From Eleusine coracana subsp. coracana (taxonomy: Eukaryota > Streptophyta > Magnoliopsida > Poales > Poaceae), in the NCBI GenBank assembly GCA_032690845.1, contig CM064424.1, positions 49,675,511 to 49,739,510 of the forward strand: a stretch of DNA of 64,000 nt, written 5' to 3'. Positions 1 to 11,429 of the stretch are shown piece after piece (within the stretch, counting starts at the first letter, position 1; every line of letters begins with the position of its first letter). The notes under the pieces are model-generated. The model saw nothing but the letters and a program-made list of their open reading frames with translations. It was not told where the DNA came from and made no database searches. Position numbers and translations under genes: made by a program.

Positions 1-2
1 CA

Positions 3-2906
3 AATATTCCAGTGGTCTATGACTTTCCCGACGTATTTCTAGACGATTTACCGGGAATGCCTCCGGACAGGGATGTTGAGTTTAAGATTAAACTCATGCC
101 CGGTACAACGCCTATCTCTCGTAGGCCGTACAAGATGGCTCCGAATGAGTTAGCAGAGTTGAAAGAACAGTTACAAGAGCTTATGGACAAGGGTTATATC
201 AGACCAAGTTCCTCTCCCTGGGGCTGTCCCGCTCTATTTATGAAGAAGAAAGACAAGACCCTACGCCTATGTGTCGACTACAGGCCGTTAAATGCTGTAA
301 CCATCAAGAACAAGTACCCTCTACCTCGAATTGATATCCTCTTTGATCAATTGGTGGGTGCTAAAGTCTTCTCCAAGATTGATCTCCGATCCGGTTACCA
401 TCAAATAAAAATCCGAGCCGAAGATATTCCAAAAACAACCTTCTCCACCCGATATGGTCTTTTCGAATATCTTGTCATGTCTTTTGGTCTCACCAATGCT
501 CCAGCCCACTTCATGTATTTGATGAATTCCATATTCATGCCCGAGTTGGATAAGTTCGTAGTGGTATTCATCGATGATATTCTGATCTACTCTAAGTCCA
601 AAGAAGAACACGCCAAACACCTCCGTATTGTTCTACAACGACTCAGAGATCATCAACTTTACGCTAAATTTAGCAAATGTGAATTTTGGCTAAAGCAAGT
701 TCCATTCTTGGGTCACATCATATCAGCAGAAGGAGTAGCCGTAGACCCTAGCAAAGTAGAGGATGTGCTGAATTGGAAAGCTCCGAAATCGGTCAAGCAA
801 ATTCGCAGTTTCCTTAGTCTTGCCGGTTATTGTCGGAAATTCATTCCCAACTTCTCAAGCATTGCCAAGCCTAAGACCAAGTTGCTGGAAAAGGATGCTA
901 AGTTCAAGTGGAGTAGTGCATGTGAAGAAGCTTTCCAGTCGCTCAAGAAGCATTTGACAATCGCTCTGGTTTTGGCTCAACCCGACATCACCAAACCGTT
1001 CGATGTTTACTACGATGCCTCCGGCACCGGATTGGGTTGTGTGCTTATGCAAGAAGGCCGTGTCATTGCCTATGCATCACGACAGCTCCGGAAGCATGAG
1101 CAAAATTATCTCACTCACGATTTGGAATTGGCCTCAGTCGTCCTAGCCTTGAAAACCTGGCGCCATTACTTGCTCGGTAATCTTGTTAACCTCTACACCG
1201 ACCACAAGAGTCTCAAATATATCTTCACTCAACAAGAGCTGAACATGAGGCAGCGTAGATGGTTGGAATTAATCAAGGATTATGAATTGGAAATTTGTTA
1301 TCACCCCGGGAAGGCCAACGTGGTTGTCGACGCCTTGAGTCGAAGGGACCAATGCAATCACGCCATCATTTGCTCGATGGAAGCTTGTACGATTTCAGAT
1401 CCTAGCGAACCAAGTCTTTGTGTCATCCCATATGGATCCTTGTATAATTTGGCGCTCATTCCTATCCTTCGGGAAGAAATTGTGGAAGCCCAAAAGAAGG
1501 ACAAGGGAATGGAATATATTCGCCAGAAAATGGGGAAGAAGGAAGCGACGTGTTTCCGACAAGATGAAGATGGAGTACTATGGTTCAACAATCGCCTTGT
1601 TGTTCCGAAGAATGAGGAGCTAAGAAAGAAAATTTTGGATGAGGCTCACTTGTCCAAATATTCCATACACCCCGGCAGCAACAAAATGTATCGCGGGTTA
1701 AGGGAAAAGTTTTGGTGGACGTGTATGAAACGAGAGGTTGCTCAGTATGTCTCCGAATGCAATACTTGTCAACGTGTGAAGGCCGATCACTTGAGAACAG
1801 CCGGTCTTTTGCACCCATTAGAAATCCCCGCTTGGAAATGGGAGGACATTGCTATGGATTTCATCGTTGGATTACCCCTCACACGCAAGAAGCACGATTC
1901 AATATGGGTGATTGTGGATAGGTTGACCAAATCTGCTCATTTTATTCCTGTCCATACAACCTACTCTACTAAGCAATATGCCAAGCTCTACATTGTGCGG
2001 ATTTTATGCTCGCATGGTGTGTCTAAGACGATCATCTCCGATCGAGGTCCCCAATTTATTGCTTGTTTTTGGGAGCAATTGCATGCTTGTCTTGGCACCA
2101 CTCTCATTTGAAGTTCCGCTTATCACCCGCAAACCGATGGTCAAACCAAGAGGCTAAATCAATATTTGGAGGATTTATTGAGAGCTTGTGTTCTGGACAA
2201 TCATGGTAATTGGGAATCTTGTCTCCCGTTCGCCGAATCCTCCTACAACAATAGCTACCAAGAGAGTTTGGGAATGTCGCCGTTTGAAGCCTTGTATGGT
2301 CACTCGTGTCGAACCCCGCTGAATTGGTCGGAATCCGGAGAAAGAATCACTTTTGGTCCAGATCTGGTCACACAAGCCGAAGAGAAGGTGAAGCAAATTC
2401 AAGCTAACATGAAGGCCGCCCAATCCCGCTAAATAAGTTATTCCAATAAAAGAAGACGTCCATTGGAGTTCGAAAAGGGAGATCATGTCTATCTCCAGGT
2501 TTCTCCCAACAAAGGTGTATCTCTCTTTGGAATTAAGGGGAAATTAGCACCCCGCTATATCGGACCTTTTCCGATCATGGAAAAACATAGTGCCATTGCT
2601 TATTGGTTGCAGCTACCGGAAAATCTCGAGCGGGTGCACAACATCTTCCATGTCTCCCAGCTCAAGAGATGTTTAAAGCCTCCGATCGATGTGTCTATCT
2701 CCGACACCGAGCAATTGGAAGAAGACCTCTCCTACCCCGAATACCCCGTCCAAATCATCGATCAAAAAGACCGGGTAACTCGTAGCTGCACTATCACCTT
2801 CTACAAAGTGCAGTGGAGTAATCATACTGAAGATGAAGCTACATGGGAACAAGAAGAGTTTCTGAAAACCAACTTTCCGGAATTCTTGGCCTCACAAAAC
2901 CGGTAA
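3..2906 (+). pseudogene. Ty3/gypsy chromovirus (Tekay-like) pol, 5' end outside window
   Basis: The 3' part of a retrotransposon polyprotein is open from the window edge. Reverse transcriptase comes first (FIDDIL active site near 563-580). RNase H follows at about 990-1350 with its four acidic residues visible (YYDAS, HDLELAS, YTDHKS, VVDALS). Integrase has an H..H..CNTC zinc-binding end (about 1650-1775) and a D,D core. A C-terminal chromodomain (about 2750-2880) marks the chromovirus group. Two in-frame stops, TGA at 2109 and TAA at about 2430, break it; each is one C-to-T change from a plausible Arg or Gln codon. The third integrase catalytic residue, normally Glu in the GQTER-type motif, reads Lys (GQTKR, about 2140-2155). 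Gag and protease lie upstream of the window. I infer an inactive copy. Tekay/RIRE3-like assignment rests on the chromodomain plus the very long LTR. Confidence 0.93.
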
Positions 2907-2965
2907 CCACCCGCACCCCTCCCTTTTGTTCATTGTTTTGCAAATCTCGGGGCGAGATTTCCTTT

Positions 2966-2973
2966 AAGGGGGG
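2966..2973 (+). other. Polypurine tract of the chromovirus
   Basis: The run AAGGGGGG lies a few bases before the first TGTGAC of the 3' LTR, the place where plus-strand DNA priming occurs in LTR retrotransposons. If the LTR began directly after the tract, its first base would be 2974 instead of 2979. Confidence 0.7.
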
Positions 2974-2978
2974 TGTGC

Positions 2979-5900
2979 TGTGACATCCCATGTCACAAAA
3001 TGGAACTTAACTAAACCCAATGTTAGTTAAAGGCTAATTAAAAATATAATTAATCAAGGTGCCCAAGAATAAAGGAAGAAATTAAATAATTAAAATCTAG
3101 AATATCCAAATGAGGGCCTTTCTCAAACATTACAAAAACCCATGGAAGTACCCCAATATTTTTGCATATTCTGAATGGCCGCATTTAAAGAGAATTTTGA
3201 GAATTTTACCAGAATTTTTGGTAACCAATTAATACCCTTAACAAATTCCTCTAAAGTCAGAAAAGAGCATGTCTGTCCTGAAATTTTCAAAATTAATCTA
3301 AGCCAATTCAGCTGATGCACCCAAAAGCAAAGTTGGAGCACATGTTTTCCTGGGCTTCCACAAAAATCGGTGTGAAGTTTGCAGCAAGGGAACGTGGTGA
3401 ATTTTGGCCAAAACCAATCATTGTTCAAAGTCAAGAGTCAATTTTTCTCCTCTTCTTCCCTGGCCAACAACCGATCGACACCAACCGATCGACACCGATT
3501 GTACCCCGATCACTATGCCGCCATCAATTACTGTCGCCCCACTCCAGCCACTGCATTGCCAGCTCCCCCCCTGTGCCACCGGCCAGAATTGAAGCCCCGG
3601 CGCCGACGAGCCACTCCCTGGTCGACAGCACGACGCCCCTTTTCCCTCCGCTCTCTCCCGCTCCCTCACTCCGGCCGGCACAAAAGGAACTCACTCAGCG
3701 CGCCTCTCCCAGCTCTCTCTCTCTGCTCACACTCCCCGCGCAACTCCCTGGAAGGTTTCCCGCGAAGCCAGGCGCCTCTGCCCTCCCTCTTCCTCTCTCT
3801 TCCCGGCAAACCCGAGCCAAAGCTCTGTTCTGCCGTCGTGGCCGCCGCCAAGAACAGCTCCGCGCAGGTAGCTTTCCCCCCCTTCCTTTCTTTCGCAAGT
3901 CGGTGTGCCAAGAACCCTTTTCGCTCCCCCGTAACTCGCTCCCTCCCTCGTGCAGTGACGTCGCCGGAATTTGGAGAAGCCCGAGCCGTCGCCGTCCACC
4001 GCGCGGAGGGGGCTCACGGTGACGACCCACTTCCCGGCCATCCCGACTCCGACAAACACTTCGACGAGCACCGCGGCACCAAGGTGATGCTCCTAGACCC
4101 TCTCCCTTGCCGATTTCGCCTCTGCGCGCGCCTGCCGCCGTCGGCCGCCATCGAGCATCGCCGTCACTCGTCGCCGGCAGTGCTTCGGCAGCCCCCACTC
4201 CGGCCACCACCACCCACGTGACCGTTGGGAGTCACTGATCACGTAGGGCAGCACCGAGTTCCAAGTTCTGCCGCTAATCGCCGCAGGCGAGCCCGCCACG
4301 CGCGCGGGGGGAAATTTAAATTGGCTAGTGGCAAATTTGTAAATAGGAGTGAACTTTGATTAAACTTTAAAATTCAATAACTCGAGAAATAAAAGTCAAA
4401 AAATGATGAAACCAAATTTGTTCGACTCCTAAGATCCTTCTTTACCAGAAAAACAAGTTGAAGTCCAAAGTTACTCAGTAAATTAATTTATTTAATTCCC
4501 TAAAGTTACAACCGTAATTTGCTTAATAAATTCATAAGTAAATAAATATAAATGGTAAATTCATGAAACATGCTCAGTGGTCATTTCATGGCATCCTTAA
4601 ACCTTCTGCAAAAGCACATTTCCAATTATATGCATATTTTTAGTATTATTGCATAATCTTCATTTTCAGTAATTGAATTTAAATAAATTATTGGATAGGT
4701 ATTTAATTATGAAATTTGGTATTCCTGTCCCTTATGCACTTGTACACCCCTGTAAGATTCCATGAAAACTTTGAAGCAACTTAAGTATGCTTTTGCGGTC
4801 GAGTTTATCATTTGATAGTTAAATTAGGATTTTTCTATATGAATCTTGCTTTTTGTGAGCATTTAATAAAGATAGGAATAAATTCATTTCTGTAATATTC
4901 ATGAAGAATAATTCATCTTAACCTTACAGTAGAAATTCTTATCTCCATTTATATGCTCTTGGTTCCTAATTAACTATATGTACCTAGAGCTAAGTATGTA
5001 ATTAACTTTGTCATTGTATGTATAATGCTAGCCTTTACATATGGTCACTTTAGCTAAGTTACTTAAAATAAACTTTCTGAAATTTAGGCCTTAGTACTAG
5101 GTTTTCATGTCATCATCATCATGTAGTGCCATGTAATCCTTATCTATGCCATGTTCATGTTTAAAGTAGACATATACTAAGTTGGTGATGATTGAAAACT
5201 ACATTCTCTAATTAGAAGTTTGTCCCCTTCAAATTCAGTTGCTGCCATGTCATACATAGGTATGCACACATATTTCATGAATGAGTGATTAGTTCATTAA
5301 TTTTATTTGTTGAGGAAGTGCCAAGAATCATCATGCCATCCATTTCATCTTTAGTTAAGGAACTCCATGAAACCTTGTGTACTCCTTCGTATTTATGCAT
5401 GCTCATTTCATATAGGGATCGAGACCGAGGAGATCACACCGGATCAGCAGGGATCTGAAGTAAGTTTTGGTGAAGGCACTAACTATGATCACTCCCAAGG
5501 CAAGCCCTGGTGCATAACCCATTTAATTTTTGAGTCCTTTTTCTTTGTCACAAGTTAGGAATATTTTTATTGTGCATTAAGTGTAGGACTTGGATGAAAC
5601 CCACTTGCATACTCCGACAATGACCTATAAGTAGTTTATGTTAGTAAGCCTTTCCATTTGTAATTGCTATGCTTAAACTAGTGGAGTCAACGGTAGGTTA
5701 TAGATTCAACTATGGTTCACTTGGTTAATGAACTTGATAAAATGGAGCACCTATCGTTGCAACTCCGCGGACAAGTATTGAGCAGTACCAAGTACATACC
5801 TTTAATATGGGAATTGGTAAACCTAGTAACTTGGGCGCCGTATTGTTGGACGGCCATACTTATCGATCCAGAGGTGATGTGAACAGCACGGTGGTTGCAC

Positions 5901-6878
5901 GGGTTTGAGGACTGCTAGAGAGTGCATGGGTTAAGCCTCGGATACGAAGTACTGTATCACGGGGAGGACGTGTACTCGGGATCGATGGCCCCGAATCGAC
6001 TTTATAGCAATCTTGTGAACGGTGGCCATACGTGTTCTTAAGTGATGCGTATGTCATGTATTTGGGTTTTCTCCTGCAGGATGTAAATCAATTTGAATTG
6101 CCGTCCCTCGTGGTTATGAGTACCTCTTGTTGGAGCAGCGGCAATGATATGTTAAGTATGTTAAGTAGTAAAGTTGTGGGTATGTTTCTGAAATTTACTT
6201 ATGCTATGGACACATGTTGCTATGAGGTATTGCTCTTTATTTATATTCATGTCTTAGCAGCTAGCTAGACTCACCGTAGCTGTTTTCTGCAATAAGCAAA
6301 GTAAAATCTTGATTAAGGAAATGAAAGTGCAGCATAGAACTCATAGGAGCTTTTTATGCAACTGGCAAATGAACCCGGTCGGCCCCCTGCATACTAGGAG
6401 TCGATTTTAGTAAACCTTTTGATGGGTAAGTCTTGCGGAGTATGTTACATACTCAGGCTTTGCGATTATATTGTTTTCCAGGTTTTCCTCAAGCTACCTA
6501 CTGTGATTGTTGTAACAATGTTGTGTGGGAAGGTGAGGAGCCTCAGAATTGGACCATTGAATGGGTCCCTAGCTTTCCTAACTGTGATGAGTGAGCCATC
6601 ACCATAAGGCTGGCATGGTTCACGTAGGAATCGACGTCGTGTTTTGCTATTCTACCGCTTCTGCTCACTTATGTAATATGAACTAAGGACCTATGTGTTG
6701 TACCAGATCTGAACTTATTTATATTCTACCTCTGAACTTGTAATATTATGCACCTAAGTGATGTAATGTTATAAATGATGAATGTTCATGTGTGAATGTT
6801 GTGTATGGTTACTTCATTAACCATCTCCCGAGATGATCCTGTGCGACATACTCTACTTTTCGGAGTAGGGTTGTCACA
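2979..6878 (+). mobile_element. 3' LTR of the chromovirus, about 3.9 kb
   Basis: The segment begins TGTGACATCCC and ends GTTGTCACA, so its ends form the perfect inverted pair TGTGAC/GTCACA expected of an LTR. It follows the chromodomain and polypurine tract directly. About 3.9 kb is unusually long but fits Tekay/RIRE3/RIRE8-type elements. Inside, 3520-4300 is a strongly GC- and CpG-rich block, whereas 4300-6850 is AT-rich without convincing ORFs. The 5' LTR is outside the window, so age and TSD cannot be read. Sequence from 6879 on is CACTA-related, which suggests insertion into the CACTA element. ORFs of 235 and 280 codons within 3315-4221 are low-complexity Pro/Ser/Arg translations of the GC-rich block and are not called as genes. 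Confidence 0.85.
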
Positions 6879-8112
6879 CGCGCCGCCTCGTCGCTCCCCA
6901 CCGCTGCCGCCGCTCGTGCCCACCTCACCGCCCCCTCCCGCTCGCGCCGCCACCGTCGCCCGCTCGTGCCGCCTCGTTGCTCCCCACCACCGTCGCGCCC
7001 GCCACCCGCCGCTCCTCCTCGAAACACTCTGCTGCTGCTTCCATCCTACCGAGCAGCCCCACCCCGGGGCCCGCATCGGCCGCACCCTGGTCCACCGTGC
7101 CCACCACACCGCTGTCCTCTGTGCATCTCGCCGCCGCCGACCCACCACCCACCGTTGCCCGCACCTCCGCTCCCCACCGGTGCTAGAGCTGTCGCTGGCC
7201 GCGTAGCTCCTGCCGTCGAGGAGGAGGAGGAGCCCAGCCATGTGACGTTGAGGAGGAGGAGCCCAGCCATCTGCCACTGCCCATGTCGGTCCCACCGGTG
7301 CTGCTGCTGTTATTGCTGGTTATGATGCCGACACTCTCCATGGCTGCTGCGCGCGTTTGAAGGGGGTGCCTTCTTTCTTTGGTATGGATATGAAAAATCA
7401 TGTAGCAACTTATGATTTGATCGTGTATCATGATATGCATGTATTATGCTCTAATTGTTCCTTGGCTCAAGAGAGTCGAGCTGCTAGTTGTATTAGCTTT
7501 ATTGCTTATATTAGTTCCCTACATCAGATTTAGGTAGCCTATTATTTTTCAATGGAAGTTAAAATGGTTTATAGATTGCATTGTCTCACTTAGAGATTAG
7601 GTCATGCTTGCAATAGAGATTTTGTTCACTTTAGTTCTTGTAGTAGTGGATATATCAATTTAGGCTTTCCAATTAATTCACCTTATAGCCAGCTACTGGT
7701 AATTCGTTTATGTTTGTAGGTCATGTAACCTAGTTAGGCATCTCCCGTTTGAAAGAAATATAGTTGGAGATATGCAGATACGGTTGCATATCTTTGATTG
7801 TATTTGTTTTGAATTGTCCATGTTATTTGGACAGTTTGAGGATCCGTAGCTGAGGCTTGTTTCCATGGTCTAGTCCTCTCTGAGATAGAATTTCGGCAGC
7901 ACTTCCCCGTTGTTCTCCGGATACACAATCTCCTTTGCAGGACTTGTATTTGAAGAACAACGGGGAAGTGCTACCGAAATTCTGTCTTGGAGAGGGGTAG
8001 ACCGTGGAAATGAGCCTCAGCTACGGATCCTCGAGTGGGATTAGGACCTATCTTTACCTATTAAACTTGTTAAGCATAGTGTAGATGAATTTTTTTTAAT
8101 TGTACTCGCTGA
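6879..8112 (+). other. CACTA leader: GC-rich block then AT-rich intron-like sequence
   Basis: From 6879 to about 7330 the sequence is very GC-rich and translates to Pro/Arg/Ala-rich low-complexity peptides in several frames on both strands. It may be a 5' exon, untranslated leader or captured host fragment; I recognise no protein family. From about 7330 to 8110 the sequence is AT-rich and intron-like, with a long foldback at its end. The left edge is set only by the chromovirus LTR. Confidence 0.5.
7838..8032. repeat. 78-bp inverted repeat (foldback) upstream of the transposase gene
   Basis: Arm 1 (7838-7915) and arm 2 (7955-8032) are reverse complements with 9 mismatches in 78 positions by hand count, mostly transitions, separated by a 39-bp loop. 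Transcribed through, it would form a long hairpin just before the TNP2 coding region. Confidence 0.9.
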
Positions 8113-11100
8113 TATGGTAGAGGATGTCGAACCTATACGGGTTGGGCAAAGAACGGAAAGTATACCAGTGCATGGATTCGGAAGACGAACAAGTTCTTGG
8201 AGCGATCATTTGCCAAGGTGAAAGGAACAAGTGTCACTTGGTGTCCCTGTGACAATTGTAGAAACATGCGTCAACACAATAAAGAGGTAATAGGCAAGCA
8301 CCTTTGCAAGAATGGATTTATGCCAGACTATACCCGATGGATCCTTCATGGTGAAGGCGAGGGTCCAAGGCATGATGTAGTGAGACAGCGCATGGAGGAT
8401 TACAAAGCCGATGCCGGTGTAGGAGACATGTTAAATGACTATCATGAAGCACACGGGGATGAAGTACCTAGGGAGGAGGAGCTGGAGCCAAGTGCAAAGG
8501 CATATTACCAAATGATGGAGTCGGCACAACAACCCCTCCACGGGCATACCAAGGTGTGTCAACTGGATGCCATTGCGTGTCTAATGGCCTTGAAGTCTCA
8601 GTTTAGCCTGAGTTGAGGCGTCTTTGATGCTATGTTGACAGTCATTGGCAGTCTACTTCCAGAAGGTCATAATATGCCAACGAGCATGTATGAGTCACGG
8701 AAACTGCTTAATGCGCTTAAGATGCCATATGAGCAGATACATGCTTGTCCTAACAGATGTGTCTTATTTAGAAAACAACATGCGGAAGCAACGCACTGTC
8801 CAAAGTGTAAGTCCTCTAGGTACCTGGAGGTAGATACACGTGATGGTGGTAAGAAGCAGCTCACGATTCCGGTGAAAATCATACGGTACCTTCCGTTCAT
8901 ACCGAGGCTTCAATGTCTTTACATGACTAAGGAGACCGCAAAACAGATGACATGGCTCAAACACGGACATAGATACAATCTTGAGAAGCTTGTACATCCA
9001 GCTGATGGTGAATCATGGAAACATTTTGATAGTATTTATGAGCGCAAAGCCGGAGAGGCTCGTAATGTACAAGTGGCACCGGCAACAGATGGGTTCAATC
9101 CTTATGGCATGAGGGCAGCCCCATACACTTGTTGGCCCGTGTTTGTTATACCCCTCAATCTTCCTCCAGGCGTACTGTTTCAGCGACAATACATATTCTT
9201 ATCATTGATAATTCCTGAGCACCCAGGGAATAATATGAGTGTATACATGGAGCCTCTGTGGGATGATTTGGAACGTGCTTGGAATGATGGGGTATTGACA
9301 GATGATCGAGCTACAAGGAGCAACTTCATAATGCATGTTTCGTTCCAGTACTCTATGCATGACTTCTTGGCATATGGTACATTTCTTTGGCTGGGGTGTT
9401 CACTCTAAGATCCCATGCCCAGTATGTAAGGGACCTATGGAATTTACTTATTTGTCGAAGGGTCGCAAGTTTTCTTCGTTCGACCAACACCGACAATTCC
9501 TCCCTCTTAACCATCCATTTAGGAAGGACAAGAAGAACTTCATGAAAGGTCGAGAAGTTAACGACCCTCCACCGCCCCTCATGACAGGTGCCATGATTCG
9601 TGCCAAGCTAGAGGCCCTCAAGTTCGATAAAGAAAAAAACTGTTTCACGGGATATGGTGTGCAACATGCCTAGACTAAAAAACTGGGCTTGTATCGGCTT
9701 GGATATATGGATCATGTTATTCTTCCACATTGCATTGATGTAATGCACACTAAAAAGAATATCGGTGATACTGGTTTTCACACAATCATGGGCATTCCTG
9801 ATAAGACAAGGGATAACGTTAAAGCCAGAATGGATCAAGAACTGTTATGTGATAGACCAAAGCTAAACATGGCGCCTCCTAGAGCCGGTACAAAGACATG
9901 GAAGAAGCCTAAGGCCGACTTCGCCCTGACAACGGCCGAAAAGAAGGAAGTATTGCATTGGATGCAAACATTAATGCCCCCTGATGGTTTTGCAATGAAT
10001 TGGAAGAGGGGGTGAATTTTGATACTATGAGAGTTAGCGGCCTCAAGAGTCATGACTACCACATGTGGCTTGAGATGTTTCTTCCGGTGATGGTTCGAGG
10101 CTATGTCCATGAGCAAGTGTGACAAGTGCTGGCAGAGTTGAGTTATTTCTTTCATCAGCTTTGTGCTAAGGAGGTTTCTCGGGCCGTGATTGCAGACATG
10201 GAAAAAATGGCACCTGTGTTGCTGTGTAAGATGGAGATGATATTTCCACTGGGCTTCTTCACTTTGATGCCACATATGATTTGCACCTACTGTATGAGGT
10301 ACGAATGGGTGGGACTATGCAGTTCCGTTGGTGCTATCCAATTGAGAGATGTCTAAAGGTTCTTTGAACTAAATGCGGAAATAAATGCAAAATAGAAGCT
10401 TCCATTTCAGAGGCATACATCCTCGAGGAGGTGTCAAACTTCACAACAAAATACTATGCTGACAACCTCCCAAGTGTGCATAATCCACTCCCTCGTTACA
10501 ATGTCGGCGAAGATGAATCAAACCTTAGTCTTTTTCAAGGGCAGTTCGGAAGTTCATTTGGTGCGAGCCATAAGAAGTTGACACATGCTGAGTGGTGTAA
10601 GATCATGCTATATGTATTGACCAACCTTTCTAAAGTTGAGCCGTACATGTAGTAAGTTCTTAACAATTCTTTTCTCGAGCCGTACATGTTGTACATGCAT
10701 CCAACCTCTTTGTTTTCTTGTTGGTACAGGGAATTTCACCAACAGTTCTGGCGTCTAACAAGGGAACCTACCCCACACGAATTTGATACCCTACTAAAAC
10801 AGGGTGCGGGGAATGGAATGCCAGATTTCATTTCCTGGTTCAAACAAAAGGTACTTACCAATTTATATCAAACTTAGTTTGACTATAGAAGTAGCGAGCA
10901 ATTAATTAACTTTCCTGCTCTCACGTCCAGGGACAAATTGATACGTCCATGAGTGCCGAGTTGAGACAAGTTGCTGCTGGCTTTAGCTATAGGGTCAAGT
11001 GCTTTAACGGTTATGACGTTAACGGATACCGCTTTCACACAAGAAGCTATGAGGACTCTCGTCCCAATCGAAGAACCACAAATACCGGAGTTTTTACGCC

Positions 11101-11293
11101 AGGCCTTGATGGGGTCGAGTATTATGGAATACTTGAAGAGATATACCAACTCTCATTTCATGGTTCAAAACCTCTTACTCCAATCATTTTCAAATGCCAT
11201 TGGTTTGATCCGCAAGTTGTGAGGCGGATGCCTCAAGTTGGGATTGTTGAAATTCAACAATCCTCCGTTCCCGATGATGATGATTATTTCTAG
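8113..11293 (+). pseudogene. TNP2-type CACTA transposase, decayed
   Basis: The transposase-associated zinc region comes first (about 8119-8340; cysteines in TWCPCDNC and CKNG). The TNP2/Transposase_21 region follows (about 8690-9900; CPNRCVLF, CPKCKSS, HSKIPCPVC, LPHCIDVMHT). Then come the two domains usually fused C-terminally in CACTA transposases, DUF4218 (about 10010-10440; GYVHEQV, VLAELSYFFHQLCAKE) and DUF4216 (10949-11293; HWFDP near the end). It is broken by a TGA near 8614, a frameshift near 9375, and further stops near 9671, 10014, 10122 and about 10355. An intron probably separates the exon ending near 10850 from the one starting near 10930. In life it would bind CACTA ends and cut DNA; this copy cannot make the full protein. 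The exact start codon is uncertain. Confidence 0.9.
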
Positions 11294-11429
11294 ATGAACG
11301 TGTATGAATTTATTTGCTCATTGTTATTGTTATTTATAGATAAACATTTATAATACTTTAATATTTTACATTCTATTTTATGTACTCTTTTATTGTATAT
11401 ATACTGATTGTTTCCTTATTTTTCATTGC

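Noticed and set aside
3315..4221. Overlapping ORFs of 235 and 280 codons in the chromovirus LTR
   Set aside because: They lie on top of each other in different frames, are Pro/Ser/Arg-rich translations of GC-rich DNA and show no recognised domain.
6786..7440. Several ORFs on both strands of the GC-rich CACTA leader
   Set aside because: Compositional ORFs of Pro/Arg/Gly repeats; no family motif and no preferred frame.
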